Shown piece by piece: positions 1 through 8,874 of a DNA stretch of 64,000 nt; position 1 is the stretch's first letter, and every line of letters starts with the position of its first letter. The DNA is from Deltaproteobacteria bacterium (GTDB lineage Bacteria; Desulfobacterota; Dissulfuribacteria; Dissulfuribacterales; DYLC01). A program made the translations under genes and the position numbers. The notes beneath the pieces were generated by a model. The model saw nothing but the letters and a program-made list of their open reading frames with translations, made no database searches and had not been told where the DNA came from. The stretch is taken from positions 209,852-273,851 of the forward strand of contig JAQVIJ010000002.1 of the NCBI GenBank assembly GCA_028695735.1. The letters are read 5' to 3'.

Positions 1-19
1 TATTTCTTCATATTGTTCA

Positions 20-433
20 TTCGAATCACTTGACCCGATTAGAGGGGATTAAGACCAGTGACATCCCAGTTTCCATTAACTGGTTTTTGCGATATTAGAA
101 TCACTTGACCCGATTAGAGGGGATTAAGACCATGTGCGCAGACGCCGGCCTGTGGATGCGGCCTCATAGCCACCGATTCGAATCACTTGACCCGATTAGA
201 GGGGATTAAGACACATTCCCAACATTCACAACAGGCACCCGATGTCCAACATTCGAATCACTTGACCCGATTAGAGGGGATTAAGACATGGTAAAACAGA
301 CTGCCCGATAAATTCAGACATTCGAATCACTTGACCCGATTAGAGGGGATTAAGACATCCACGATAGCAATAATGTATGGTATTGCTATCCCGATTGTTC
401 GAATCACTTGACCCGATTAGAGGGGATTAAGAC
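20..433 (+). CRISPR. CRISPR array, six repeats and five spacers, open at the left edge
   Basis: Six 36-bp repeats lie at 20-55, 95-130, 177-212, 252-287, 321-356 and 398-433. All share the core GAATCACTTGACCCGATTAG and end GGGGATTAAGAC. Only the second differs, with TTA for TTC at its start. Spacers are 39, 46, 39, 33 and 41 bp, a variable length typical of type III or some type I arrays. The ATTAAGAC end resembles the 8-nt crRNA 5' handle, so transcription is inferred to run on the plus strand. Bases 1-19 would then be the tail of another spacer and the leader lies outside the window. The degenerate repeat at 1782-1816 fits a leader-distal, decayed end. No cas1, cas2 or cas10 is in the window. 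Confidence 0.97.
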
Positions 434-512
434 GGCCTTTATACCACAAACACACCACATACACGAATGAGGCGGAAAATTCTTTAATCTATACTTATCA
501 CTATCAATAATG

Positions 513-1712
513 TTATTTATATAATAACTCCTCTAAATTAAATTGACTATCACGCAATACATCAGTAACATCTTTTTTGGCTTGTAAAATTTGATAAACT
601 TTATTATCTATAGCATTACCAAGTAAATGATATACAACTACTTTATTCTTTTGTCCAGCTCTATAAACCCTACTCAAAGACTGAACATAATCCCTATAAG
701 CCAAAGGTAACGACAAAAATACTACATTACGATACCTCTGTAAATTAAGACCCTCTTTGATACAATAAGTTGCTATCAAAGGTTTATCCTGTTTATTAAC
801 ACACTCTACTAATTGCTTCTTATCATCACCTGTTATAAAGTAACCATCAACATGTTTGGTTAACTCTTTAACAGGCGCAACAAAATTACTAAATACTACT
901 GTATCAGGATTATCTTTAAGAAACTCAATCACCCAAGCTAATTTTGTATGATTAAAAACTTTCCCATCACATACACCCTGGGCAATTTGATACTTGGCTA
1001 TAAACTGTGCTAAAATATTGATGCTACTGCTACTAGCTAATTCAATCGCGTTAGGTTTCCTAATAGGTTCTGTTTTAATCACAATATTTGATAACTCTGG
1101 TAACTCTATTACATCTTCTCGTTTAACAATGTTAAGAAAAGGCTTGAATAATGCAATGTAATTATCTTCACTTACCTTCAATCTTGTTGGATTAAAGAAA
1201 TTATCAAGGAAAAAATACCTATGCAAAAGCACACTATAGCCTGACATGAAAGGACGCTGATTAGGACATAAAATATTGAATGGAAACAAAAGCTCATGCC
1301 ACTTATCAGCTGGTGTTCCTGATAGCATTAAACAAGGAATATCAGGAAACTTCTGCCGTAATCGCAAGGCTAATTTAGATACCTTGGCTTTATTTGATTT
1401 TAATCTATGTGCTTCATCAAAAATGATGAAATCATAAAGTTTAAATTCTCTTTCAGTCATATGATTTCTAAATTTTTCATATGACATTATACTAAACCTA
1501 TGATTTCTTATCCCATAAAATTCCAATTCACTCTCCCAAGATATAAAGACATTTTTAGGACACACTATAAGTGTATAGTTACTCAATAGTGCGTCCATAC
1601 AGGCACAAGCAAACCTTGTCTTACCTGTGCCTGTGTCCCAATAAGCATACATTCTCTTTAATTTTGTAAACAATTCAACCCCATCTTTCTGATGGTTCCA
1701 TAATTTGAACAT
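513..1712 (-). CDS. SNF2-type SF2 helicase/translocase inside the CRISPR locus
   Basis: The 399-aa protein carries the SF2 set in order: an ATP-binding motif DTGTGKT near residue 27, IVCPKN (Ia), DEAH (II), LSGTP (III), then a C-terminal RecA lobe with EGLNLQ (V) and QSLSRVYRAGQ (VI). The last is characteristic of SNF2-family double-stranded DNA translocases. It is compact, with almost nothing beyond the two motor lobes, as in phage-encoded SNF2-like helicases. The start follows GAAGGGA at about 7 nt. It is strongly AT-rich and lies on the strand opposite the array, 79 bp after the last good repeat and 69 bp before an orphan repeat. Phage or plasmid origin is likely. A role in CRISPR function is not shown. 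It could equally be a captured gene. Confidence 0.88.
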   Translation of the reverse strand: MFKLWNHQKDGVELFTKLKRMYAYWDTGTGKTRFACACMDALLSNYTLIVCPKNVFISWESELEFYGIRNHRFSIMSYEKFRNHMTEREFKLYDFIIFDEAHRLKSNKAKVSKLALRLRQKFPDIPCLMLSGTPADKWHELLFPFNILCPNQRPFMSGYSVLLHRYFFLDNFFNPTRLKVSEDNYIALFKPFLNIVKREDVIELPELSNIVIKTEPIRKPNAIELASSSSINILAQFIAKYQIAQGVCDGKVFNHTKLAWVIEFLKDNPDTVVFSNFVAPVKELTKHVDGYFITGDDKKQLVECVNKQDKPLIATYCIKEGLNLQRYRNVVFLSLPLAYRDYVQSLSRVYRAGQKNKVVVYHLLGNAIDNKVYQILQAKKDVTDVLRDSQFNLEELLYK

Positions 1713-1781
1713 TTTTTAATCCCTTCTTTCAAAGAAATTTAAAATGGCAATTTATCCTCACTATCTTCACTATGTCAAGTA

Positions 1782-1816
1782 TTTGAATCACTTGACTCGA
1801 TTAGAGGGATTAAGAT
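1782..1816 (+). repeat. Orphan degenerate CRISPR repeat
   Basis: This 35-bp sequence matches the array repeat except for a few substitutions (TTT for TTC, GACTCG for GACCCG, final T for C) and one missing G in the G run. It lies 1.35 kb beyond the last array repeat with the helicase gene between. Decay of this kind is usual at the leader-distal end of an array. It indicates that the array once reached here or that DNA was inserted or lost between the two. Confidence 0.9.
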
Positions 1817-1901
1817 AATAAAATATGGGCAAAGCTTTCCTGTAATGCTACAGAGATCATTTGAGCATTCTACTTTAAATTTTAAAAAGGAGGAGATTAT
1901 C

Positions 1902-1973
1902 ATGACAACAGTTTTAATTTTAGCGGCATTTATTCCGCCTATTATTGGTCTCATTATAATATTATCTTGTTAA
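1902..1973 (+). CDS. 23-residue hydrophobic membrane peptide upstream of the CARF gene
   Basis: An ATG open frame of 23 codons plus stop follows an exceptionally strong ribosome site, AAAAAGGAGGAG, about 6-8 nt upstream. The peptide begins MTTVLILAAF, contains a PP kink and continues with an Ile/Leu-rich stretch ending in Ser-Cys. That is one membrane-spanning helix with no charged residue. It lies 76 bp upstream of, and in the same direction as, the CARF-HEPN gene, so co-transcription is plausible. I do not recognise the family. It could be a small membrane effector, a toxin-like peptide, a leader peptide or a chance frame. The ribosome site and the clean hydrophobic composition are the only evidence. 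Confidence 0.5.
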   Translation: MTTVLILAAFIPPIIGLIIILSC

Positions 1974-2049
1974 TTCTGTACAATGAGCTATCTTTTACTA
2001 TTATGTAATTACTAAATACTGATTTAAAATCAAAAAAAGGAGTAAAACA

Positions 2050-3354
2050 ATGCCAAATAGATCAGAAACTATCTTATTATGTACTGTTGGAGGCTCACAT
2101 CAGCCAATCATAACAACTATTAAAGAAATAAAACCTGATTATATCTGTTTTATATGTTCTGAGGATGATCCTGAAACAGAAAGCAAAGGATCACATATTC
2201 AAATTACAGATAAGGTCATAGTAATAAGTAAAAAACCAAATGAAAAACAAACACTACCAAACATTCCAACTCAATTAAATCTTCAATCAAATGAATTCGA
2301 AGTAAAATTAGTGCCAACTGATCATTTAGATAAGATAGTTATTGAAATTAATAAAATTATAAAGGAATTAAAGACACGTTTCCCCAATGCGCATATTATT
2401 GCTGATTATACAGGCGGTACTAAATCTATGACTGCCGGTCTTATTATATCATGCCTTGAAGATATAGATATAGAGTTGAGATTGGTTACTGGAGCTCGTG
2501 CTAATCTTATAAAGGTAAATGATAATACACAAAGAAGTATATCTGCATCGATAGATTTGATTAGATATCAGAGAAAAATATCACCATATCTATATGCCTG
2601 GAAGCGATATGCTTATGATGAAGCATTTAAAGGATTATCGCAGATAGAGGCGCCGAGGGATCAACAATTACGGGCAGAGTTTAATATAGCACAAAATCTA
2701 TCACATTGTTTTGATCTATGGGATAAATTTGATCATGAACAGGCCAAGACATTCTTAAAATTATATGCTCCTAAATTAAAAAATGAATATAACTTTCTTT
2801 TGCCGCAAGTAAATTCTCTTATTAGGAGGGAAAATGATAGTAATGAAAAAAAACAAACTATAGAGGCATGTAAGATATTAGATCTGTGGTTAAATGCACA
2901 ACGCAGAGCAATTCAAGGACGCTATGATGATGCAGTAGCTCGTATATATAGATTACTTGAATGGATTGCTCAATGGTTGATTTATAAATATTTCAATGAA
3001 AAAACAAGCAATATGCCATCAGAACTTTTACCATCAGAATTAAAATCAGAATTAAAACTTGAGCTGACTGGTGAAAAAGAGATTAAGCTCGGATTATTAA
3101 ATAGTTGGAAATTTATTTCACTAAAACTTCCCAAGGAAGATTGGGTTGATTTTTTCAAATCTCAAGAAAAAATTTTACTTAACTTTCTATCTATGCGCAA
3201 TAATAGTATATTAGGGCATGGGGTTACGCCAGTAAAAAAGGAGGACTGGCAACAATTTTCTGCGTGTATAGAAGAAAAACTTATAGCCCTATTCTTGAAA
3301 GAGGCCCATATAACAATGCCCAAACAACTACCCAATGAATTATGCTGGAAATAG
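2050..3354 (+). CDS. CARF-HEPN ribonuclease, Csm6/TIGR02710-like CRISPR effector
   Basis: The 434-aa protein has an N-terminal Rossmann-like CARF domain (about residues 5-165) with the ligand-loop motif DYTGGTKSM at 119-127, typical of the TIGR02710 group of CRISPR-associated proteins. A helical C-terminal region follows and ends in RNNSILGH (Arg383, His390), an R-x6-H motif expected of HEPN ribonucleases. By family knowledge such proteins are switched on by cyclic oligoadenylate made by Cas10 and then cut RNA non-specifically. AAAAAAAGGAG sits 7 nt before the ATG. The gene is AT-rich like the array, and no Cas10 gene is visible, so the type III complex should lie left of the window or elsewhere. 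The exact subfamily is uncertain. Confidence 0.88.
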   Translation: MPNRSETILLCTVGGSHQPIITTIKEIKPDYICFICSEDDPETESKGSHIQITDKVIVISKKPNEKQTLPNIPTQLNLQSNEFEVKLVPTDHLDKIVIEINKIIKELKTRFPNAHIIADYTGGTKSMTAGLIISCLEDIDIELRLVTGARANLIKVNDNTQRSISASIDLIRYQRKISPYLYAWKRYAYDEAFKGLSQIEAPRDQQLRAEFNIAQNLSHCFDLWDKFDHEQAKTFLKLYAPKLKNEYNFLLPQVNSLIRRENDSNEKKQTIEACKILDLWLNAQRRAIQGRYDDAVARIYRLLEWIAQWLIYKYFNEKTSNMPSELLPSELKSELKLELTGEKEIKLGLLNSWKFISLKLPKEDWVDFFKSQEKILLNFLSMRNNSILGHGVTPVKKEDWQQFSACIEEKLIALFLKEAHITMPKQLPNELCWK

Positions 3355-3477
3355 CATCGTTGGGCAGTTAAAATGTGCTGCCAATATAACTGGCAAATAC
3401 ACTGAGGTAGCCTTAACATGCTAAAAATAGTATTCCTTGGTGATAGGTAATTTTTCAAGGAACCCTGGAGTGATTTT

Positions 3478-4569
3478 ATGTTTAATGTCCACGGCGGTGA
3501 TGTCTTCGGCCTCAGCCGCAGGTTCGGCTGTTCATTAGAGGAAATCCTGGATTTCAGCAGCAATATCAGCCCCATCCCAGAAACCGGTCTTCAAGAGCTT
3601 CTTTGCAATGCATTGCCAGAGATTCGTCATCTGCCCGATATAGAGAATTTCGGGCTTAGAAGGGCCATGTCCATGCGTTATGAGCTTCCAGAGGGTTGTT
3701 TTTGGCCGGGCGGCGGCACCACCGAATTCATCTATACCATCCCGTGGCTCTTCCGCAGGGAACAGGCGGTCATCCTCAGCCCGACTTATGCCGACTATGA
3801 GACCGCCGCCAAAAGGGCGGGGCTTTCGGTGTGCTTTGTAAATGAGTTTCTGCATGAGGCCGAAGAGATGCCCTCGCAATTGATTCCATCCATCATGAAG
3901 GCCTTGGACAGGCCGAGCCTCATCTTTCTCTGTAACCCCAACAACCCGACCGGCTGTTTCCTGCCTCGCGAGCTGATTCTGGAGGCCATTTGCTCCGCTT
4001 CCAGAGAACACCTCTGGGTGGTGGATGAGTCCTATGTGCAGTTCGTGCAAGACGACAGTGAGGCGTCTTTACTTTTTGCCAGGCCTTTTCCCACCAATCT
4101 TTTTGTGCTGCGCTCCTTTTCCAAGATATATGCCGTTCCTGGTTTGCGTTTAGGGTATCTGGTGGGCGATGAGGCCTTGATCGCTGAAGTGGTTAAAGAG
4201 ACCGCTGTTCCTTGGAATGTAAATCGATTGGCGCAGGTTGCAGGTGAATACCTGCTTGGCCAAAAGGAATACGAGGCTCGGGTCAGGGCGTTTTGCCAGA
4301 GGGAGAAGGCCTTTTTGTTACAAGAGATCGGGCAAATGCCGTGGCTTAAATACCTGCCCGGGCAGACCCATTTTTTCATGCTCAGGCTTGAAAATGGGAT
4401 TAAGGCCGCTGAACTGGTGGGTTTTTTGGAAAATAATGGGGTGTTGGTAAGAAATTGTCAGAATTTTCATGGAGTTAACGGCAAAGAATATATCCGCATA
4501 AGTCCACGCAAAAGACCTGACAATGAGCGGCTGGTGGAGTTGATGAACAAAATTACTATTGGCGTTTGA
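3478..4569 (+). CDS. cobD: CobD-like threonine-phosphate decarboxylase / HisC-like PLP enzyme
   Basis: This is a 363-aa fold-type I PLP aminotransferase. The start HGGDVFGLSRRFG and LDFSSNISP match CobD proteins. CNPNNPTG (near 143), the VDESYVQF strand and SFSKIYAVPGLRLGY with the Schiff-base lysine near residue 212 are all present. CobD makes aminopropanol phosphate for the cobamide nucleotide loop. HisC, the close alternative, usually lacks the HGGD start. The GGAG of CTGGAGTG is the ribosome site. The gene is GC-rich between two AT-rich blocks, and its last 14 bp overlap the convergent HDOD gene. No other cobalamin gene is nearby, though a corrinoid-activator-like protein is encoded at 9873. 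Confidence 0.82.
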   Translation: MFNVHGGDVFGLSRRFGCSLEEILDFSSNISPIPETGLQELLCNALPEIRHLPDIENFGLRRAMSMRYELPEGCFWPGGGTTEFIYTIPWLFRREQAVILSPTYADYETAAKRAGLSVCFVNEFLHEAEEMPSQLIPSIMKALDRPSLIFLCNPNNPTGCFLPRELILEAICSASREHLWVVDESYVQFVQDDSEASLLFARPFPTNLFVLRSFSKIYAVPGLRLGYLVGDEALIAEVVKETAVPWNVNRLAQVAGEYLLGQKEYEARVRAFCQREKAFLLQEIGQMPWLKYLPGQTHFFMLRLENGIKAAELVGFLENNGVLVRNCQNFHGVNGKEYIRISPRKRPDNERLVELMNKITIGV

Positions 4570-6022
4570 TATTGGGGGCTGAGGTCTTCAGTTTTGTAGC
4601 TATTGCAGTAATTTGTTTGATGGTACTGATATATTTGATGTCTATATCAGAACATATTTTGTTTTCCGGCATATCAATCAAGAAGCAACCAATAGTTTTG
4701 TTATCTATGTATATAGGGCTGATACATATTGATTTGTTTTCAATACCTAATGCCCTTAATTTGACCGGCGTAAAAATATCAGACCAGTTGCATATTATTT
4801 CTTTTTTTGTTGCCATTGATTCATTGATATTTTGATTTTTGAATGGCAAAGATATCGTCAGATTCAATTTTATTGATTTTATGTCATGACCTATTCCATA
4901 TTTATACTTCAATTCTTTTTTATCATTTGATAAAAGAAAGAATATGATATTATCTGCACTTAAGAGATCATAGATGCTTTCTATGGCCAATAAATAAAAG
5001 TGTCCTATGCTTAATGTATCGTCTGATGCAACATCATTTAATTGTTTTAAAATTTCTATAAATTTTTCTTCTTTGGTTTGGGTTTTTACTTGTTCCTGTT
5101 CTTTATTTTTTTCAGGAATAGCCGATGTTGACGTTTCGATATATATGTTGCTTTTTATGACTTGCTGCACGATCTTCTGGAAATTTTTTGAACATTTTGC
5201 GGTATCGCCAAGCGCTACATTGATGTATCTTATTAGCTCTTCGTGTGATAATTTATATTCATTTTTGATAAGTTCTATCATGGCTGCTATTTTATCTTTT
5301 TCTAAATTCAGAAGCGCATTGCTTAAGTTATAGATTTTTTTTATTGTAGAGTTGATTTTTATATATTCTTCTGTATCTGGTATGATGCCTTCTAGATTCT
5401 GTTGTATGTTTGATGGCAATCTCCATTTTTGGGCGATTTGTGTCCCTACTTCTTTTATGATATTTTTTAATATGCCTTTTTCTTCAGGCGTTCCATTTTT
5501 TTCTATTTCTATCATATCTTCATACAATGGCTGACTATATATTACTATTATTATTCTTGATAGATGATTGAATAATGTTATGAGGAATAGCTCCTCCTGT
5601 TTTATATTATGTTTTTTTGATGCTATTGATTTTATTAAATGTGCCGTTAAAAATGCCTCTGACATAACAATAGCGGCCATATTTTTAGAATCTTTCGGTA
5701 ATAATTCCAGTATGCTCATACTCAATGTAATTTCTTGTATCGCTTTACATCCAAGTAATAAAACTGACTGTGTTATGCTTTTTATCTCCATACCCCATCG
5801 ATTATAATAGAAAGAATTGACCGTATATAAAATTTTGCTTATTAAGCCATAGTCTTCCAATATAATTTCTACCATTTTTTGTGATGAATATTCATCTTCA
5901 ATATCTAATAGCAATATTTTTTTATAAGTTTCTGAAAGGCATGGCAAGTCGCCGTTGTCCAATGCTTTTAATATCGCTTCTGGCAAAGTTTTTAGTATTT
6001 CGATTGTTTTATTACTTTTCAT
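4556..6022 (-). CDS. HDOD-GAF signalling protein
   Basis: The 488-aa protein has an N-terminal HDOD domain (about 10-280), seen in LPCLSETYKKILLL, the helical segment around VLLLGCKAIQEITLSMSILELL and the NHLSRIIIVIY region that replaces the HD-type metal site. A GAF-like domain follows at about 325-480. HDOD proteins are regulatory scaffolds without known catalysis; GAF domains bind small ligands. It lies 18 bp downstream of the NtrY-like kinase gene on the same strand and is likely its co-transcribed partner, in the place where an NtrX regulator would normally be. The gene is AT-rich. The output is unknown. Confidence 0.8.
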   Translation of the reverse strand: MKSNKTIEILKTLPEAILKALDNGDLPCLSETYKKILLLDIEDEYSSQKMVEIILEDYGLISKILYTVNSFYYNRWGMEIKSITQSVLLLGCKAIQEITLSMSILELLPKDSKNMAAIVMSEAFLTAHLIKSIASKKHNIKQEELFLITLFNHLSRIIIVIYSQPLYEDMIEIEKNGTPEEKGILKNIIKEVGTQIAQKWRLPSNIQQNLEGIIPDTEEYIKINSTIKKIYNLSNALLNLEKDKIAAMIELIKNEYKLSHEELIRYINVALGDTAKCSKNFQKIVQQVIKSNIYIETSTSAIPEKNKEQEQVKTQTKEEKFIEILKQLNDVASDDTLSIGHFYLLAIESIYDLLSADNIIFFLLSNDKKELKYKYGIGHDIKSIKLNLTISLPFKNQNINESMATKKEIICNWSDIFTPVKLRALGIENKSICISPIYIDNKTIGCFLIDMPENKICSDIDIKYISTIKQITAIATKLKTSAPNIKRQ

Positions 6023-6040
6023 TGTCGCCTTATGATTATT

Positions 6041-8299
6041 TTAATTGTTTGTCACAATACTTTCTTCTGTTAAAATCGGCAGTTTTATAATAAATTTTAT
6101 GCCATTTGGTTTGTTGTCATCTATTTCTATTGTGCCTTGATGTTCCATGATAATAGAGTTGACTATTGAAAGCCCTAATCCTGTTCCGCCTTTTTTCTTT
6201 GAAAAATAAGGTTCAAATATGTGTTTTTTATCTTCATTTGATATACCTGTGCCGTTATCCGATATCCATATAATTATTTTATCCTCTGCTATATCTGTAC
6301 CTATTTCAACTACGCTGTCTTTTGTTTCTGAAACTGCTGTTACTGAATTGTCTAATAAATTTATTATCGCCCTTTTTATTTGTTCAGGATCTACTAATGT
6401 CATTGGAATCTTATTTCTTATATATTCAAATCTTATTTCAGGATGAGCTTCAGGATACATTGGTAAAATTTCATCGATTAGATTCAATATGTTTGAATAA
6501 ATTAATTTTGGCGCAGGCATTTTAGCGAATGTCGAAAAATCTGTTACGAGTTTTTTAAGGCTTTCCACCTGATTGATAATCGTATTTGTGCATAACATTA
6601 GTATGTTATTTGTTTCTTCATCTAATTTGTCTTGACATCTCTTTTGTAATCTTTGCGCTGATAATTTGATTGGTGTAAGAGGATTTTTGATTTCATGTGC
6701 TATCATTCGTGCAACTTCTCGCCATGCAGCCTGTCTTTCAATACGTTCTATTTCTGTCAGATCATCAAAAACAATCACAACTCCCTGGCTTTTATTGTTT
6801 TTGTCTCTCAAAATATTGAAATTTATTAGTAACGATATCAGTTTTTCATCCACTATTATTTTTATTGTTTTGGTTATATGGCCATGCTCAGCCAATAGCA
6901 GTTCATTCCTGATATGTTCAAATTCTTCTTTCTGCTCAGCCGTTAGAATAGTTTGATAGTGTTTTCCTATCATGTCTTGGGCATTTTTCCCCAATATCAA
7001 TTCTGCCGCCTTATTCATGGTTGTTATTGTACCATATCGATCCAGGGAGATAACACCTGCTGTTATGTTTTGTAAAATAGTTTCGATATAGTTTCTTTTT
7101 TCAGCAGTTTCTATATAGTTTTGTTGTAATTGCATCGAGGCTGTTTCCGCCCTTTTTCTGGCTTCCTTTAGGTCTTGTGTCATTGTATTGAACGCAGCTA
7201 CTAGATAATGCAGTTCATCCCTACCATGAGTGGACAATGTGAAATCCAGATCCCCCTGTGCTATTCTCTGTGTGGCATCTGACAGCATCTTGACAGGTTC
7301 AGTAATGGTCTTGCTGATTCTCAGGGCAAACCATACGGCTATAAAAATTATCAAAATTGCTATGAGACCCAATGCAGTCAATGTTGATATCATCAGTGGT
7401 TTTTGAAAGCTCAGAAATTGATTATAACTTTCGTAACCTACTTTTATGACATCCAGCATGTGACCTGTCTCGGTTGACATCAAGGAACCTACTGCTAAAA
7501 ATCCTATTGTGTTGTTATCTTTTGTTATAGGGCTTATTATTCGTAATAGTGTGCCGATTTCTAATTGATCTGTATATATCCATATCTCTTGTTTTTTATT
7601 TAATGTTGCTATTTCTATTTCAGGAAGTTGAGTTAATGGTAACCATTGCTTTTTGAAAAAAACAGTATTTTCGGTAAATATTTCTATAGAATTTATATTC
7701 TGATTATTATTGATAAGTGTTGGAGTTAATGATTTTGATAATGTATTGTCTATTATTTGTTCAATACATTCTTTGTTGATACTGTTGTCTTGATTAATGC
7801 ATTTTATTGTTATTTGTAGCGATAATTCTTTATTGATGTCTTGTAATTTATTTATTTTTTCTTGATAGAATGTCTGTCCTATAGATAAAGCATTGTTTAA
7901 TGCATTTGCGATTCTTATGTCAAACCAACGCGTCAGACTTGTTTCTATGAATTGATAAGATGCCCAGAAAAGCAATGCAGTCGGCAATAATGACATGAAG
8001 ATAAAGGCTATAGCGAGTTTGGTTCTGAGTTTGCGTCCTATTATTTCCTGACGGTCTTCAAATAGAATTTTGCTTATATTTCTTACAAGAAGAAAACCTA
8101 TAAGAATGACCAGCAGGATATTGAAATTTATGATTCCGAATATTATTAGATTTCCGATGAAGGATAGCGTTGATCTTGCCGGGAAAAAAAAGAATTCTAT
8201 GATATAGAATCCAATCAGCAGTGCACCTGCTGACAGTATGATGACAAGTTCTTTTTTTCTTCTCTGTTGTTCGCTGTCAATACTGAAAATTGACTTCAT
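6041..8299 (-). CDS. ntrY: NtrY-like membrane sensor histidine kinase
   Basis: The 752-aa protein has hydrophobic helices at about 15-75 and 95-115, an extracytoplasmic sensor region, a further helix near 310-330, a HAMP domain (about 330-385), PAS (about 400-510), HisKA with AHEIKNPLTPIKLSAQRL (His near 534) and HATPase_c with DNGTG and KKGGTGLGLSIV. The architecture and the H-box are those of NtrY-type nitrogen and redox sensors. Its 5' end overlaps the DUF4390 gene by 23 bp, suggesting coupled translation. No NtrX regulator gene follows; the next gene is the HDOD-GAF protein. The partner is therefore unlinked or atypical. Most of the gene is AT-rich. Confidence 0.88.
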   Translation of the reverse strand: MKSIFSIDSEQQRRKKELVIILSAGALLIGFYIIEFFFFPARSTLSFIGNLIIFGIINFNILLVILIGFLLVRNISKILFEDRQEIIGRKLRTKLAIAFIFMSLLPTALLFWASYQFIETSLTRWFDIRIANALNNALSIGQTFYQEKINKLQDINKELSLQITIKCINQDNSINKECIEQIIDNTLSKSLTPTLINNNQNINSIEIFTENTVFFKKQWLPLTQLPEIEIATLNKKQEIWIYTDQLEIGTLLRIISPITKDNNTIGFLAVGSLMSTETGHMLDVIKVGYESYNQFLSFQKPLMISTLTALGLIAILIIFIAVWFALRISKTITEPVKMLSDATQRIAQGDLDFTLSTHGRDELHYLVAAFNTMTQDLKEARKRAETASMQLQQNYIETAEKRNYIETILQNITAGVISLDRYGTITTMNKAAELILGKNAQDMIGKHYQTILTAEQKEEFEHIRNELLLAEHGHITKTIKIIVDEKLISLLINFNILRDKNNKSQGVVIVFDDLTEIERIERQAAWREVARMIAHEIKNPLTPIKLSAQRLQKRCQDKLDEETNNILMLCTNTIINQVESLKKLVTDFSTFAKMPAPKLIYSNILNLIDEILPMYPEAHPEIRFEYIRNKIPMTLVDPEQIKRAIINLLDNSVTAVSETKDSVVEIGTDIAEDKIIIWISDNGTGISNEDKKHIFEPYFSKKKGGTGLGLSIVNSIIMEHQGTIEIDDNKPNGIKFIIKLPILTEESIVTNN

Positions 8300-8861
8300 A
8301 CCATTTTGTTTTGTAGCCGAAGTTAGAAAAAGTATTCAGAATGGTGTTTAACGGTAAATCTGTTACAATTTTATCCGTATATAATCTTGTTCTGATTTTA
8401 TAAACTTTATCTTTTTCCAGAAGTTTGATTGGGGCAAGTTCATATTGATTTATATTGAACAGTATGTCATTTGCATCATTTATATTTGTTGTGGTTATGA
8501 TGCGTGTATTATTCTGTGTCAGCATTATTCTGTATTCATTTTTTATGGAATCCAATTTGATGGCCTTGCGGATTGTTGTGCTCAGTATAGTTTGATCTTT
8601 TATAAACCCAGGAATCGTCAATTCCAGGTCATAATTGAATATCACCGTTATGCCGCTTTTCAGGGCGTTCATGATCTCGGAGGTCAGGCCGTTTTTGACA
8701 CTGCATGACACCACAAGATATTTGGCGTTTTTTTCTACGGCCAGACTGGTGATGTATGGGTAGTCGTCTCCGGCGGCATGGGATTTTCGGACATGCATGC
8801 AAAAAAACAGCAGAATGCACAGGGGAAAAATCCACCATGCCAACGGAGACGGTCTCTGCAT
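8277..8861 (-). CDS. DUF4390-family exported protein
   Basis: The 194-aa product starts with a signal-peptide-like stretch (WWIFPLCILLFFC, then SHAAG). A beta-rich domain follows, with VSCSVKNGLTSEIMNALKSGITVIFNYDLEL, typical of DUF4390 proteins encoded just before NtrY-like kinases. By position it may deliver or modulate the signal for the kinase, but no biochemical role is known. The start lies 13 bp after the stop of the preceding gene. No strong ribosome site is visible. The 5' half is GC-rich and the 3' half AT-rich, with the change falling inside the gene. Confidence 0.8.
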   Translation of the reverse strand: MQRPSPLAWWIFPLCILLFFCMHVRKSHAAGDDYPYITSLAVEKNAKYLVVSCSVKNGLTSEIMNALKSGITVIFNYDLELTIPGFIKDQTILSTTIRKAIKLDSIKNEYRIMLTQNNTRIITTTNINDANDILFNINQYELAPIKLLEKDKVYKIRTRLYTDKIVTDLPLNTILNTFSNFGYKTKWYEVNFQY

Positions 8862-8874
8862 TGGCGTATATCCG

